64,000 bases of DNA from Streptomyces sp. NBC_00258. GTDB taxonomy: Bacteria > Actinomycetota > Actinomycetes > Streptomycetales > Streptomycetaceae. The stretch is from assembly GCF_036182465.1 (NCBI RefSeq), contig NZ_CP108081.1:9176001-9240000 (forward strand), read 5' to 3'. Positions 1 through 7,737 of the stretch are shown piece by piece. Position 1 is the stretch's first letter, and each line of letters begins with the position of its first letter. Made by a program: the position numbers and the translations under genes. Below the pieces are notes generated by a model that ran no database searches, had not been told where the DNA came from, and saw nothing but the letters and a program-made list of their open reading frames with translations.

Positions 1-704
1 GCTCGACGGCCGGTGCGCTCGTGATGATCGTGCTCTTCTCGGGGAGCGCCACCCAGGTCGCCGTCGGGGCGCTGGTCGGCGGCCTGGTGACCGGGCTCGC
101 CATCTATGTGCTCGCCTGGAAGCGTGGTGTGCACGGATATCGGCTGGTTCTGGTCGGTATCGGTGTCTCCGCGATCGTCACGGCCGTCAACGGCTATCTG
201 ATCACCAAGGCCGACCTCGTCGACGCGGCCCGTGCCGTCGTCTGGATGACCGGTTCGCTCAACGGCCGTGACTGGGACCAGGTCTGGCCGCTGCTCGGCC
301 TGTGTGCCGTCCTCGTACCGCTGGTCCTCGGCAGCGCGCGCGGACTGCGGATGCTGGAGATGGGCGACGACGTGGCGTACGCGCTCGGGGTGCGGGTCGA
401 GCGGACGCGGCTGCTGCTGTTGGTGGCCGCCGTGCTGCTCACCGCGGCCGCCACCGCCGCCGCGGGCCCGGTCGCCTTCGTCGCGCTCACCGCGCCACAG
501 CTCGCGCGGCGTCTCACCCGCTCGCCGGGCCCCAACCTGGTGCCCGCCATGTGCATGGGCGCCACCCTGCTGGTCGTCGCGGACTGGGCCTCGCAGCGGG
601 CCTTCGGCGCCGACCAGCTGCCCGTCGGCGTCGTGACCGGAGTGCTCGGCGGTGTCTACCTGCTGTGGCTCCTGGTCACCGAGCGGAAGGCGGGCCGGAT
701 ATGA
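1..704 (+). CDS. FecCD-type iron-siderophore ABC permease, 3' part
   Basis: This is the C-terminal part of an integral membrane permease; the reading frame is open from the window edge, so the start lies upstream. It has several hydrophobic helices and the conserved stretch LVLVGIGVSAIVTAVN followed by WMTGSLNG, typical of the FecCD/BtuC family. The family imports ferric siderophores, heme or B12 with a periplasmic-type binding lipoprotein and an ATPase. The ATPase gene follows directly, and an ATG at 701 overlaps this stop codon. Family assignment is firm; the exact substrate cannot be read from the sequence, but siderophore iron is likely because the ATPase is FepC/FecE-like. Confidence 0.9.
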   Translation, partial: STAGALVMIVLFSGSATQVAVGALVGGLVTGLAIYVLAWKRGVHGYRLVLVGIGVSAIVTAVNGYLITKADLVDAARAVVWMTGSLNGRDWDQVWPLLGLCAVLVPLVLGSARGLRMLEMGDDVAYALGVRVERTRLLLLVAAVLLTAAATAAAGPVAFVALTAPQLARRLTRSPGPNLVPAMCMGATLLVVADWASQRAFGADQLPVGVVTGVLGGVYLLWLLVTERKAGRI

Positions 705-768
705 AGGCCGACCGCACGACGAGTACGGCCGACGACGGGACGGCGCGTACGGCCGCCGCCGGAAAGCC

Positions 769-798
769 GAGCAGGACGAGCAGGACGAGCAGGACGAG
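769..798 (+). repeat. Three tandem 9-nt repeats GAGCAGGAC
   Basis: GAGCAGGAC occurs three times in a row followed by a partial GAG. It lies between the permease stop and the strong ribosome binding site of the ATPase gene. If the ATPase began at the upstream ATG (701) the repeat would encode a repeated Ser-Arg-Thr segment; if it starts at 845 the repeat is in the spacer. The unit is a multiple of three, so copy-number change would not shift the frame. Confidence 0.6.
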
Positions 799-844
799 TA
801 CGGGCTCCGATGGCGGGCCGCACACGAACACCCGAAGGAGCACT

Positions 845-1669
845 GTGAACCGCCTGTCCGCCGAGAACGTGACCCTCGCCTACGACCAGCGCGTCATCGC
901 CGAGCAGCTGTCGGTCGAGATACCGGACAACTCGTTCACGGTGATCGTCGGCCCGAACGCCTGCGGCAAGTCCACGCTGCTGCGCGCCCTGTCCCGCATG
1001 CTGAAGCCGAACCACGGCCGGGTGCTGCTCGACGGGCAGGTCATCCAGTCGATGCCCGCGAAGAAGGTGGCCAGGACGCTCGGGCTGCTGCCGCAGTCGT
1101 CGATCGCGCCCGACGGGATCACCGTCGGCGACCTCGTGGGGCGCGGGCGCTATCCGCACCAGGGGCTGCTGCGCCAGTGGTCGACCGAGGACGAGCGGAT
1201 CGTGCGCGAGTCCATGACCTCGACCGGGGTCGCCGAACTGGCCGACCGCTATGTCGACGAACTCTCCGGAGGCCAGCGCCAGCGCGTGTGGATCGCCATG
1301 GCGCTCGCCCAGCAGACCCCGCTGCTGCTGCTCGACGAGCCGACCACCTTCCTCGACATCCAGCACCAGATCGACGTGCTCGACCTGTGCGCGGAACTCC
1401 ACGAGGAGCAGGGCCGCACCCTGGTCGCCGTACTGCACGACCTCAACCACGCGGCCCGGTACGCCACCCATCTGATCGCGCTGCGCGAGGGCTCGGTGAT
1501 CGCCGAGGGCGCCCCGGCCGACATCGTCACGGCCGGGCTGGTCGAGGAGGTCTTCGGGCTGCGCTGCCAGGTCATCGACGACCCGGAGACGGGTACGCCG
1601 CTGGTGGTGCCTGCGGCGCGGAAGGCACGTACGACCGCCGCCGCGCCTGCCGGTGTCGCGAAGAGCTAG
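845..1669 (+). CDS. Iron-siderophore ABC transporter ATP-binding protein
   Basis: A 274-residue ABC ATPase that energises the preceding permease. Walker A is GPNACGKST, the signature is LSGGQRQRVWIAMALA and Walker B is LLLLDEPTTFLD, followed by the H-loop (AVLHDLNHAARY), all as in FepC/FecE importers. GTG 845 is preferred because GAAGGAG lies five bases upstream and translation gives VNRLSAENVTLAYD, the normal family N-terminus. An ATG at 701 overlaps the permease stop and would add 48 low-complexity Ser/Thr/Arg residues; this form is less likely. It is cotranscribed with the permease. Confidence 0.93.
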   Translation: MNRLSAENVTLAYDQRVIAEQLSVEIPDNSFTVIVGPNACGKSTLLRALSRMLKPNHGRVLLDGQVIQSMPAKKVARTLGLLPQSSIAPDGITVGDLVGRGRYPHQGLLRQWSTEDERIVRESMTSTGVAELADRYVDELSGGQRQRVWIAMALAQQTPLLLLDEPTTFLDIQHQIDVLDLCAELHEEQGRTLVAVLHDLNHAARYATHLIALREGSVIAEGAPADIVTAGLVEEVFGLRCQVIDDPETGTPLVVPAARKARTTAAAPAGVAKS

Positions 1670-1718
1670 TGCTCCCGAGGGATCGCCAAGGGCCGGCCGG
1701 GCAGGGCCGGAGGAGCTT

Positions 1719-2066
1719 TCAGAGGAGCTTTCTGAGCCGGAGCAGGTCGCGTAGGCCCGCTTCGAGCTTGACCCGGCCCGAGCCCCAGGCCTTCGCGAAG
1801 TTCAGCTCGCCGTCGACCATCGCGACCAGGTCGTCGCCGGTCATCGTGAGCCGGATCTCGGCCTTGTCGGGCGGAGGGCCCTGGAGCGTGTCGAGCACCT
1901 CGATCCGGCCGTCCTTGAGACGGCCTACGAAGGTGATGTCGAGGTCGGTGATACGGCAGCTCAGCGAGCGGTCCAACGCCGCCGCGCTGCGTACGTCGCC
2001 GTCCGCGCCCGCCATGTTGTCCGAGAGCTTCTCGAGTGCGCTGCGGCACTCCTCGATCGTGGCCAT
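1719..2066 (-). CDS. SCP2 sterol-binding domain-like protein
   Basis: A 115-residue protein starting MATIEECRSALEKLSDNM. It has the small alpha/beta pattern of the SCP2/sterol carrier fold: an N-terminal helix, the strand DRSLSCRITDLDITFVGRL, then IRLTMTGDDLVAMVDGELN and a terminal helix. Members bind lipids or hydrophobic ligands in the cytoplasm, usually without enzymatic activity. It is convergent with the iron ATPase and divergent from the next gene. The frame stays open upstream of the chosen ATG, but that part is the shadow of the plus-strand gene. The ligand is unknown. Confidence 0.75.
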   Translation of the reverse strand: MATIEECRSALEKLSDNMAGADGDVRSAAALDRSLSCRITDLDITFVGRLKDGRIEVLDTLQGPPPDKAEIRLTMTGDDLVAMVDGELNFAKAWGSGRVKLEAGLRDLLRLRKLL

Positions 2067-2108
2067 CGCGATCGACGGTACCGCAGCGCTTCGCGGTAGC
2101 GTCGGGTC

Positions 2109-2537
2109 ATGAGCGACTCCATGACCGGCCCGGAGACGGGGGCCTTCGACACAGGACCCTTCGGCGCGGAGGCCCGGCTTCCGGTCGAGCCGGTGCCCGA
2201 GCCGGTGCCGGTGGCGTCCGCGGACCCCGAGGCCCTGGCCCGGCCCGAGCCCGAAGGCGAGCCCGACGCTCAGGCCGAGGCCGGGCCCGCCGCGGAACCC
2301 GAGGACGATCCCGCCGCCCCCGCTCCCCTCCACGTGCCGCGTACGCCCACGGGCCACGCCGAGACCGACGCCCAGCTCGACCGGTTGGCCGATGTGGACC
2401 ACCTCGCCACGGACGGCCACGTGGAGGTGTACGAGGATGTGCACAGGGGGCTGCGCGACGCGCTCACCGCGCTCGACGCCCGCCCGGGACCTCCGGCGCC
2501 CCCCGCGCCGTACAGCAGCAACAGCAACAGGAGCTGA
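2109..2537 (+). CDS. Acidic hypothetical protein upstream of tlyA
   Basis: A 142-residue protein of unknown function. The N-terminal two thirds are disordered and rich in Pro, Glu and Ala; residues 95-130 form one predicted acidic helix (AETDAQLDRLADVDHLATD followed by VEVYEDVHRGLRDALTALDA). There is no signal peptide, membrane segment or metal motif. ATG 2109 is 42 bp from the divergent SCP2 gene start, and the stop is 7 bp before the tlyA GTG, so it is probably the first gene of the tlyA-ppnK-recN unit. I do not recognise a family. Confidence 0.75.
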   Translation: MSDSMTGPETGAFDTGPFGAEARLPVEPVPEPVPVASADPEALARPEPEGEPDAQAEAGPAAEPEDDPAAPAPLHVPRTPTGHAETDAQLDRLADVDHLATDGHVEVYEDVHRGLRDALTALDARPGPPAPPAPYSSNSNRS

Positions 2538-2544
2538 ACCGAAC

Positions 2545-3360
2545 GTGGCAGGAGTGGCACGACGCCGCCTCGACGCCGAACTGGTCCGACGTAAACTCGC
2601 CCGCTCGCGCGAGCACGCCGGACAGCTGATCGCCGCCGGGCGGGTCACCGTCGGCAAGACCCTCGCGACCAAATCCGCCACCCAGGTGGAGACGGCCGCC
2701 GCCATCCTGGTCACCCAGGACGACGACGATCCCGACTACGTCTCGCGCGGCGGCCACAAGCTCGCCGGGGCACTGGAGGCCTTCGTACCGCTCGGTCTGG
2801 CGGTCGAGGGGCGGCGGGCGCTGGACGCCGGCGCCTCGACCGGCGGGTTCACCGATGTACTGCTGCGCGCGGGCGTCGCCCACGTCGTCGCCGTGGACGT
2901 CGGATACGGCCAGTTGGCCTGGTCTCTTCAGAGTGATGAACGCGTCACCGTCAAGGACCGTACGAACGTACGCGAGTTGACGTTGGAGGCGATCGATGGG
3001 GAGCCGGTGGATCTTATTGTCGGTGACTTGTCCTTCATCCCACTCGGCCTGGTGCTGCCCGCCCTTGTGCGGTGCGCGGCGCCCGGAGCCGACCTGGTGA
3101 TGATGGTCAAGCCGCAGTTCGAGGTGGGCAGGGAACGGCTCGGGAGCGGCGGAGTCGTCCGCAGCCCCGAGCTACGGGCGGACGCCGTGCGCGGTGTGGC
3201 CCGGCAGGCGGGGGAGCTGGGACTCGGGGTGAACGGCGTGACGGCGAGTCCGTTGCCCGGGCCCTCGGGGAATGTCGAGTACTTTCTGTGGCTGCGTGCC
3301 GGGGCACCCGCACTGGACCCGGCCGACGTTGACCGTGCAGTGGCGGAGGGGCCGCGTTGA
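2545..3360 (+). CDS. tlyA: TlyA 2'-O-ribose methyltransferase (16S/23S rRNA)
   Basis: A 271-residue protein with an N-terminal S4 RNA-binding domain (RLDAELVRRKLARSREHAG) and a C-terminal FtsJ-type SAM methyltransferase. SAM motif LDAGASTGGFTDVLL and the catalytic pieces SRGGHK, VGDLSFI and MVKPQFE are present. In mycobacteria TlyA methylates C1409 of 16S and C1920 of 23S rRNA and gives capreomycin sensitivity; the same role is inferred here. GTG 2545 is chosen because CAGGAG at 2528-2533 is suitably placed. The stop overlaps the TTG start of NAD kinase (TTGA), indicating translational coupling. Confidence 0.93.
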   Translation: MAGVARRRLDAELVRRKLARSREHAGQLIAAGRVTVGKTLATKSATQVETAAAILVTQDDDDPDYVSRGGHKLAGALEAFVPLGLAVEGRRALDAGASTGGFTDVLLRAGVAHVVAVDVGYGQLAWSLQSDERVTVKDRTNVRELTLEAIDGEPVDLIVGDLSFIPLGLVLPALVRCAAPGADLVMMVKPQFEVGRERLGSGGVVRSPELRADAVRGVARQAGELGLGVNGVTASPLPGPSGNVEYFLWLRAGAPALDPADVDRAVAEGPR

Positions 3361-4262
3361 CACAGACCCGAGCTCGTACTGTTTTCCTGCTCGCCCACAC
3401 CGGACGGCCCGCGGCCATCCGCAGTGCCGAGCTCGTCGTCCAGGGGCTGGTGCGTTCCGGACTCGGCGTACGGGTCCTGGAGGCGGAGGCGGCCGATCTG
3501 CCGCTCCCGTCGAGCGTGGAGCTCGTCAAGGAGGCGACACCGGAGTGCCTCGACGGGTGTGAACTGCTGATCGTCCTCGGCGGTGACGGGACACTGCTGC
3601 GCGGTGCCGAGTTCGCCCGTGCCTCCGGGGTGCCGATGCTCGGCGTCAACCTCGGGCGCGTCGGCTTCCTCGCGGAGGCCGAGCGCGACGACCTCGACAA
3701 GGTCGTCGACCGGGTGGTGACGAAGGCGTACGAGGTCGAGGAGCGCATGACCGTCGACGTCGTCGTGCACAGCAACGGCGATGTCGTCCACACGGACTGG
3801 GCGCTCAACGAGGCGGCCGTGCAGAAGGCGGGGGCCGAGAAGCTCCTGGAGGTCGTGCTGGAGATCGACGGACGGCCGGTGACCGGGTTCGGGTGCGACG
3901 GAATCGTCCTGTCGACGCCGACCGGGTCGACGGCGTACGCGTTCTCCGCGGGCGGTCCCGTGGTGTGGCCGGAGGTCGAGGCGCTGCTGATGGTGCCGAT
4001 CAGCGCGCACGCCCTGTTCGCCAAGCCGCTGGTGACCTCGCCGAACTCGGTGCTGGCCGTGGAGGTCCTGCCGCACATCCCGCCAGGGGTGCTGTGGTGT
4101 GACGGCCGCCGCACGATCGAGCTGCCGCCCGGCGCGCGGGTGGAGGTCCGCCGTGGTGCGGTGCCGGTGCGGTTGGCGCGGCTGCACCACGCGTCGTTCA
4201 CCGACCGGCTCGTCGCGAAGTTCGCGCTGCCGGTGGCGGGTTGGCGGGGCGCTCCTCACTGA
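3357..4262 (+). CDS. ppnK: NAD kinase
   Basis: A 301-residue ATP/polyphosphate-NAD kinase that makes NADP from NAD. Diagnostic motifs are LGGDGTLLRGAEFA (GGDGT), GVNLGRVGFLAE, the ALNEA box and the glycine/serine-rich DGIVLSTPTGSTAYAFSAGG. Length is normal. It starts with TTG inside the tlyA stop codon (TTGA), a coupled arrangement seen in actinomycetes where tlyA, NAD kinase and recN are neighbours. No alternative start with a better ribosome site is seen close by. Confidence 0.96.
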   Translation: MTQTRARTVFLLAHTGRPAAIRSAELVVQGLVRSGLGVRVLEAEAADLPLPSSVELVKEATPECLDGCELLIVLGGDGTLLRGAEFARASGVPMLGVNLGRVGFLAEAERDDLDKVVDRVVTKAYEVEERMTVDVVVHSNGDVVHTDWALNEAAVQKAGAEKLLEVVLEIDGRPVTGFGCDGIVLSTPTGSTAYAFSAGGPVVWPEVEALLMVPISAHALFAKPLVTSPNSVLAVEVLPHIPPGVLWCDGRRTIELPPGARVEVRRGAVPVRLARLHHASFTDRLVAKFALPVAGWRGAPH

Positions 4263-4329
4263 GTGTTCCGCAGGGGGGCGGGGGATGTCGTTGGTTTGGT
4301 GCGGGCCGGTGGGGGCTGGTCGCGCAGTT

Positions 4330-4382
4330 CCCCGCGCCCCTTAAAAGCAGGGGCTACCGCCCCGTCTTTCAGGGGCGCGGGG
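4330..4382. repeat. Streptomyces-type intergenic hairpin repeat
   Basis: Between ppnK and recN there is a cruciform-like element. The outer arms are CCCCGCGCCCCT (4330-4341) and AGGGGCGCGGGG (4371-4382), and an inner stem GGGGC/GCCCC (50-54 against 59-63 of 43xx) sits in the loop. It is preceded by GGTCGCGCAGTT. From general knowledge, near-identical elements recur in many intergenic regions of Streptomyces genomes. It may act as a terminator for ppnK; recN then has its own promoter in the 80 bp that follow. Confidence 0.7.
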
Positions 4383-4461
4383 GACGGGCAATTCGGTCAA
4401 CCGCTCCAGGGCGTTTGTGGAGGGACTGGGGCGGCGTCGCGCCGGGTGGGGGAAACCTCGT

Positions 4462-6204
4462 ATGGTCATGTCCGTGTTGGAGGAGATGCGGATACGGTCG
4501 CTCGGAGTCATCGACGACGCGGTCGTCGAGCTGTCACCCGGCTTCACCGCCGTGACCGGTGAGACCGGCGCGGGCAAGACGATGGTGGTCACCAGCCTGG
4601 GCCTGCTGCTGGGCGGGCGCGCCGACCCGGCCCTCGTGCGGATCGGGGCCAAGAACGCGGTCGTGGAAGGGCGGATCTCCGTACCCGACGGCGCCTCGGC
4701 CGTCGTACGGGCCGAGGAGGCCGGCGCCGAGCTCGACGACGGGGTGCTGCTCATCAGCCGCACCGTTTCCGCCGAGGGGCGCTCCCGCGCGCACCTGGGC
4801 GGGCGCAGCGTGCCGGTGGGGCTGCTCGCCGAGCTCGCCGACGACCTGGTGGCCGTGCACGGCCAGACCGACCAGCAGGGGCTGCTCAAGCTGTCCCGCC
4901 AGCGGCAGGCCCTCGACCGGTACGCGGGCGACGCCGTCACCGTGCCGCTCGCCAAGTACGCGGGCGCATACCGACGGCTGCGCGCCATCTCCACCGAGCT
5001 GGACGAGATCACCACGCGCGCACGGGAACGCGCCCAGGAAGCCGACATGCTGCGCTTCGGCCTCGACGAGGTCGCCGCGGTGGAGCCGCGCCCGGGCGAG
5101 GACGTGGAGCTCGCGGCCGAGGCCGAGCGGCTCGGACACGCGGAGGCCCTCGCGTCCGCCGCCACGGCCGCACACGCCGCCCTCGCGGGCAATCCCGAGG
5201 ACCCGGAGGGCATCGACGCCACGACGCTCGTCGCGGGCGCACACCGGGCCCTGGAGGCCGTACGGTCCCACGACGCGGCGCTCGGCGCGCTGGCCGGCCG
5301 CATCGGGGAGATCGGGATCCTGCTGGGCGATGTGGCGGGGGAGCTGGCGGGGTACGCCGACGACCTCGACGCGGACCCGCTGCGGCTCGCGGCGGTCGAG
5401 GAGCGGCGCGCCGCGCTCACCGCGCTGACGCGCAAGTACGGCGAGGACGTCGGTGCCGTACTGACCTGGGCGGAACAAGGGGCCGCGCGGCTCCTGGAGT
5501 TGGACGGTGACGACGACCGGCTCGGCGAGCTGACGGCCGAGCGGGACGCGCTGCGGGCCGAACTGGGCGGGCTGGCGCAGGCGTTGACGGACGCCCGTAC
5601 GGAGGCCGCCGAGCGCTTCGCCGCCGCCGTGACCGCCGAACTCGCCTCGCTCGCCATGCCGCACGCGCGCGTGTCGTTCGAGATCCGGCAGACGGAGGAC
5701 CCGGAGGGCGTGGAGGTCGGCGGTCGTCCGGTCTCGTACGGGCCCGCCGGCGCCGACGAGGTCGAGCTGCTCCTTGCTCCGCATCCGGGGGCGCCGCCGC
5801 GGCCCATCGCCAAGGGGGCGTCCGGCGGTGAACTGTCACGCGTCATGCTCGCCGTCGAGGTCGTGTTCGCCGGTACTGATCCTGTGCCGACGTATCTCTT
5901 CGACGAGGTCGACGCTGGTGTGGGCGGCAAGGCGGCCGTCGAGATCGGGCGGCGGCTCGCAAAGCTCGCCAAGAGCGCACAGGTCGTCGTCGTCACCCAC
6001 CTGCCCCAGGTGGCCGCCTTCGCCGACCGGCAGTTGCTGGTCGAGAAGACCAACGACGGGTCGGTCACGCGGTCCGGGGTGAAGGTCCTGGAGGGCGAGG
6101 AGCGGGTCCGGGAGCTGTCGCGGATGCTGGCCGGGCAGGAGGACTCGGAAACGGCCCGGGCGCATGCGGAGGAGTTGCTGGCGACGGCCCGGGGCGACAG
6201 GTAG
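4462..6204 (+). CDS. recN: DNA repair protein RecN
   Basis: A 580-residue SMC-like ATPase acting in double-strand break repair. Walker A is GETGAGKTM near residue 33, the long middle part is coiled coil, and the C-terminal half holds the signature SGGELSRVMLAVE and Walker B YLFDEVDAGVGG, ending with VVTHLPQVAAFAD. Several in-frame starts cluster here (ATG 4462, ATG 4468, ATG 4486); 4462 has GGGGGAA upstream, while the GGAGGAG before 4486 is too close to serve it. In Streptomyces recN expression is typically DNA-damage responsive, but no clear LexA box was identified here. Confidence 0.95.
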   Translation: MVMSVLEEMRIRSLGVIDDAVVELSPGFTAVTGETGAGKTMVVTSLGLLLGGRADPALVRIGAKNAVVEGRISVPDGASAVVRAEEAGAELDDGVLLISRTVSAEGRSRAHLGGRSVPVGLLAELADDLVAVHGQTDQQGLLKLSRQRQALDRYAGDAVTVPLAKYAGAYRRLRAISTELDEITTRARERAQEADMLRFGLDEVAAVEPRPGEDVELAAEAERLGHAEALASAATAAHAALAGNPEDPEGIDATTLVAGAHRALEAVRSHDAALGALAGRIGEIGILLGDVAGELAGYADDLDADPLRLAAVEERRAALTALTRKYGEDVGAVLTWAEQGAARLLELDGDDDRLGELTAERDALRAELGGLAQALTDARTEAAERFAAAVTAELASLAMPHARVSFEIRQTEDPEGVEVGGRPVSYGPAGADEVELLLAPHPGAPPRPIAKGASGGELSRVMLAVEVVFAGTDPVPTYLFDEVDAGVGGKAAVEIGRRLAKLAKSAQVVVVTHLPQVAAFADRQLLVEKTNDGSVTRSGVKVLEGEERVRELSRMLAGQEDSETARAHAEELLATARGDR

Positions 6205-6576
6205 CCGCCGCCCCGCTGCGGGGGCCGGGTGCCGCGCCGCACCGAGGCGCTTGCCCGCTCCGCGGGCCGAACTCCGCCCACGCGCGGCGGTTTTCCCGCC
6301 CACCCGCCAGTGTCGAGCCCTCCGCGCTCCCCTAATCCGGCCCGCTCCCCGAACCCCGCCCGTTCCGGGGGCGACCACCATCCACCTCTCACTCATGTGA
6401 GTGATCACCCGCACCCCGTCTCCGCCACCCACCCCCACCCCACCCCCTCGATGGTCCGCAACTTCCGCGAGCCCTGGCATCCTTAGAAGAGGAACCCGAG
6501 CGGTACACCCCCACCGCGCGTTCCTTCTGTACGTTTCTTCGTGACCGCCCGACGCCGAACCAGGAGCCCCGGCCAC
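6205..6576 (+). other. Intergenic region between recN and glycosyltransferase
   Basis: About 370 bp without a supported gene. It contains C-rich, repetitive sequence around 6340-6370 and one short inverted repeat, TCACTC-ATGT-GAGTGA, at 6389-6404, which could be an operator for the glycosyltransferase gene. The shape fits a promoter region but no confident -10/-35 pair was found. Confidence 0.4.
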
Positions 6577-7716
6577 GTGATCCACGTGAGCAGCCACTCA
6601 CCGCCCGGACAGCCGCCGCTGCGTACCGTCCAAGTGCTCGGCGGCGGCAGCGCGGGCAGCTGTGCCCATGTGCGGTCGCTGACTTCGGGGCTCGTCGCAC
6701 GGGGCGTGCGGGTCACCGTGTGCGCCCCGGCCACCGCGGACCACACGTACGACTTCAGCGGCGTCGGGGCCGACCACGTGCACGTGCCGAGGCGGAACGA
6801 CCCGGCCTCCGTGGCCGCGCTGCGGGCCGCCTGCGCGGACGCCGACCTGGTGCACGCGCACGGGCTGCACTCCGCGCTGCGGGCCGCGCTCGCGCTCAGC
6901 GGACGGCGCGTCCCGCTCGTCGTCACCCTGCACTCCCGCCCGTACGCCGAGGGCGCGCAGGGGCATCTGCTGCGCCTCCTTGAGCGGCGCGTGGCCAAGG
7001 CCGCGTCCGTGGTCCTCGGATCCTCGTCCGACCTCGTGGACCGGGCCCGCAGCAGGGGCGCACGGGACGCTCGGCTCGCCGCGGTCGCGCTGCCCGCCCC
7101 GCGCCGGCCCCTCTCCGAGAGCGAGGACGCCGACCGGCTGCGCCCCAAGGCGCGTGCCGAACTCGGCGCGACCGACCGCCCGTTGCTGATGGCCGTCGGC
7201 TCCCTCGACCGGCACCGGGGGTACGACACGCTGCTGGACGCCACGCGCGCGTGGCGGCGGCTCGATCCCGTACCACTGCTCGTGATCGCCGGGGAGGGGC
7301 CGCTGCGCGGTGAACTCCAGCGGCGCATCGTGAACGAAGGGCTGCCCGTGCGCCTCGTCGGCCCGCGTGACGACATCGGGGAGCTGCTCGCAGCCGCCGA
7401 TCTCGCGCTGCTGCCCGGCAGCTGGGAATCGCGCTCCGTGCTCGCCCAGGAAGCCCTCCACGCGCGCGTGCCGCTCGTCGCGGCGGCCGCCGGAGGCATC
7501 CCCGAACTCGTCGGCGACGCGGCCGAACTCGTCCCGCACGGAGACTCCGAAGCGCTCGCCGAGGCCGTCGAGGCTCTTCTCGGCGACCCCGCCCGGCGTG
7601 AGCTCCTGAGGGACAAGGGCACACTCCAGGTGGCCACTTGGCCGACCGAGGACGAGACGGTGGCCCAAGTCCTCAGCGTGTACGACGAACTGACCAAGCC
7701 CTTGCCGCTGCCGTAG
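6577..7716 (+). CDS. Glycosyltransferase family 4 protein
   Basis: A GT-B glycosyltransferase of about 380 residues. The N-terminal Rossmann half begins RTVQVLGGGSAGSCAHVRSL; the C-terminal GT1/GT4 domain has LLMAVGSLDRHRGYDTLLDA and LLPGSWESRSVLAQEALH, placing the usual E-x7-E donor-binding region there. It should transfer a nucleotide-activated sugar in the cytoplasm; acceptor and sugar are unknown. Starts possible are GTG 6541, 6577 and 6586; 6577 has AGGAG at 6562-6566. It is convergent with the PucR gene, only 21 bp apart. Confidence 0.88.
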   Translation: MIHVSSHSPPGQPPLRTVQVLGGGSAGSCAHVRSLTSGLVARGVRVTVCAPATADHTYDFSGVGADHVHVPRRNDPASVAALRAACADADLVHAHGLHSALRAALALSGRRVPLVVTLHSRPYAEGAQGHLLRLLERRVAKAASVVLGSSSDLVDRARSRGARDARLAAVALPAPRRPLSESEDADRLRPKARAELGATDRPLLMAVGSLDRHRGYDTLLDATRAWRRLDPVPLLVIAGEGPLRGELQRRIVNEGLPVRLVGPRDDIGELLAAADLALLPGSWESRSVLAQEALHARVPLVAAAAGGIPELVGDAAELVPHGDSEALAEAVEALLGDPARRELLRDKGTLQVATWPTEDETVAQVLSVYDELTKPLPLP

Positions 7717-7737
7717 GCCCGGACGCGGGGCCTCGCG

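Noticed and set aside
302..844. N-terminal extension of the iron ABC ATPase frame
   Set aside because: The frame is open upstream, but it runs through the permease gene in another frame and the family N-terminus begins at 845 with a good ribosome site.
4341..6392. Long Ser/Ala/Arg-rich minus-strand frame opposite recN
   Set aside because: Pure shadow of recN; no ribosome site, biased composition and no recognisable motif.
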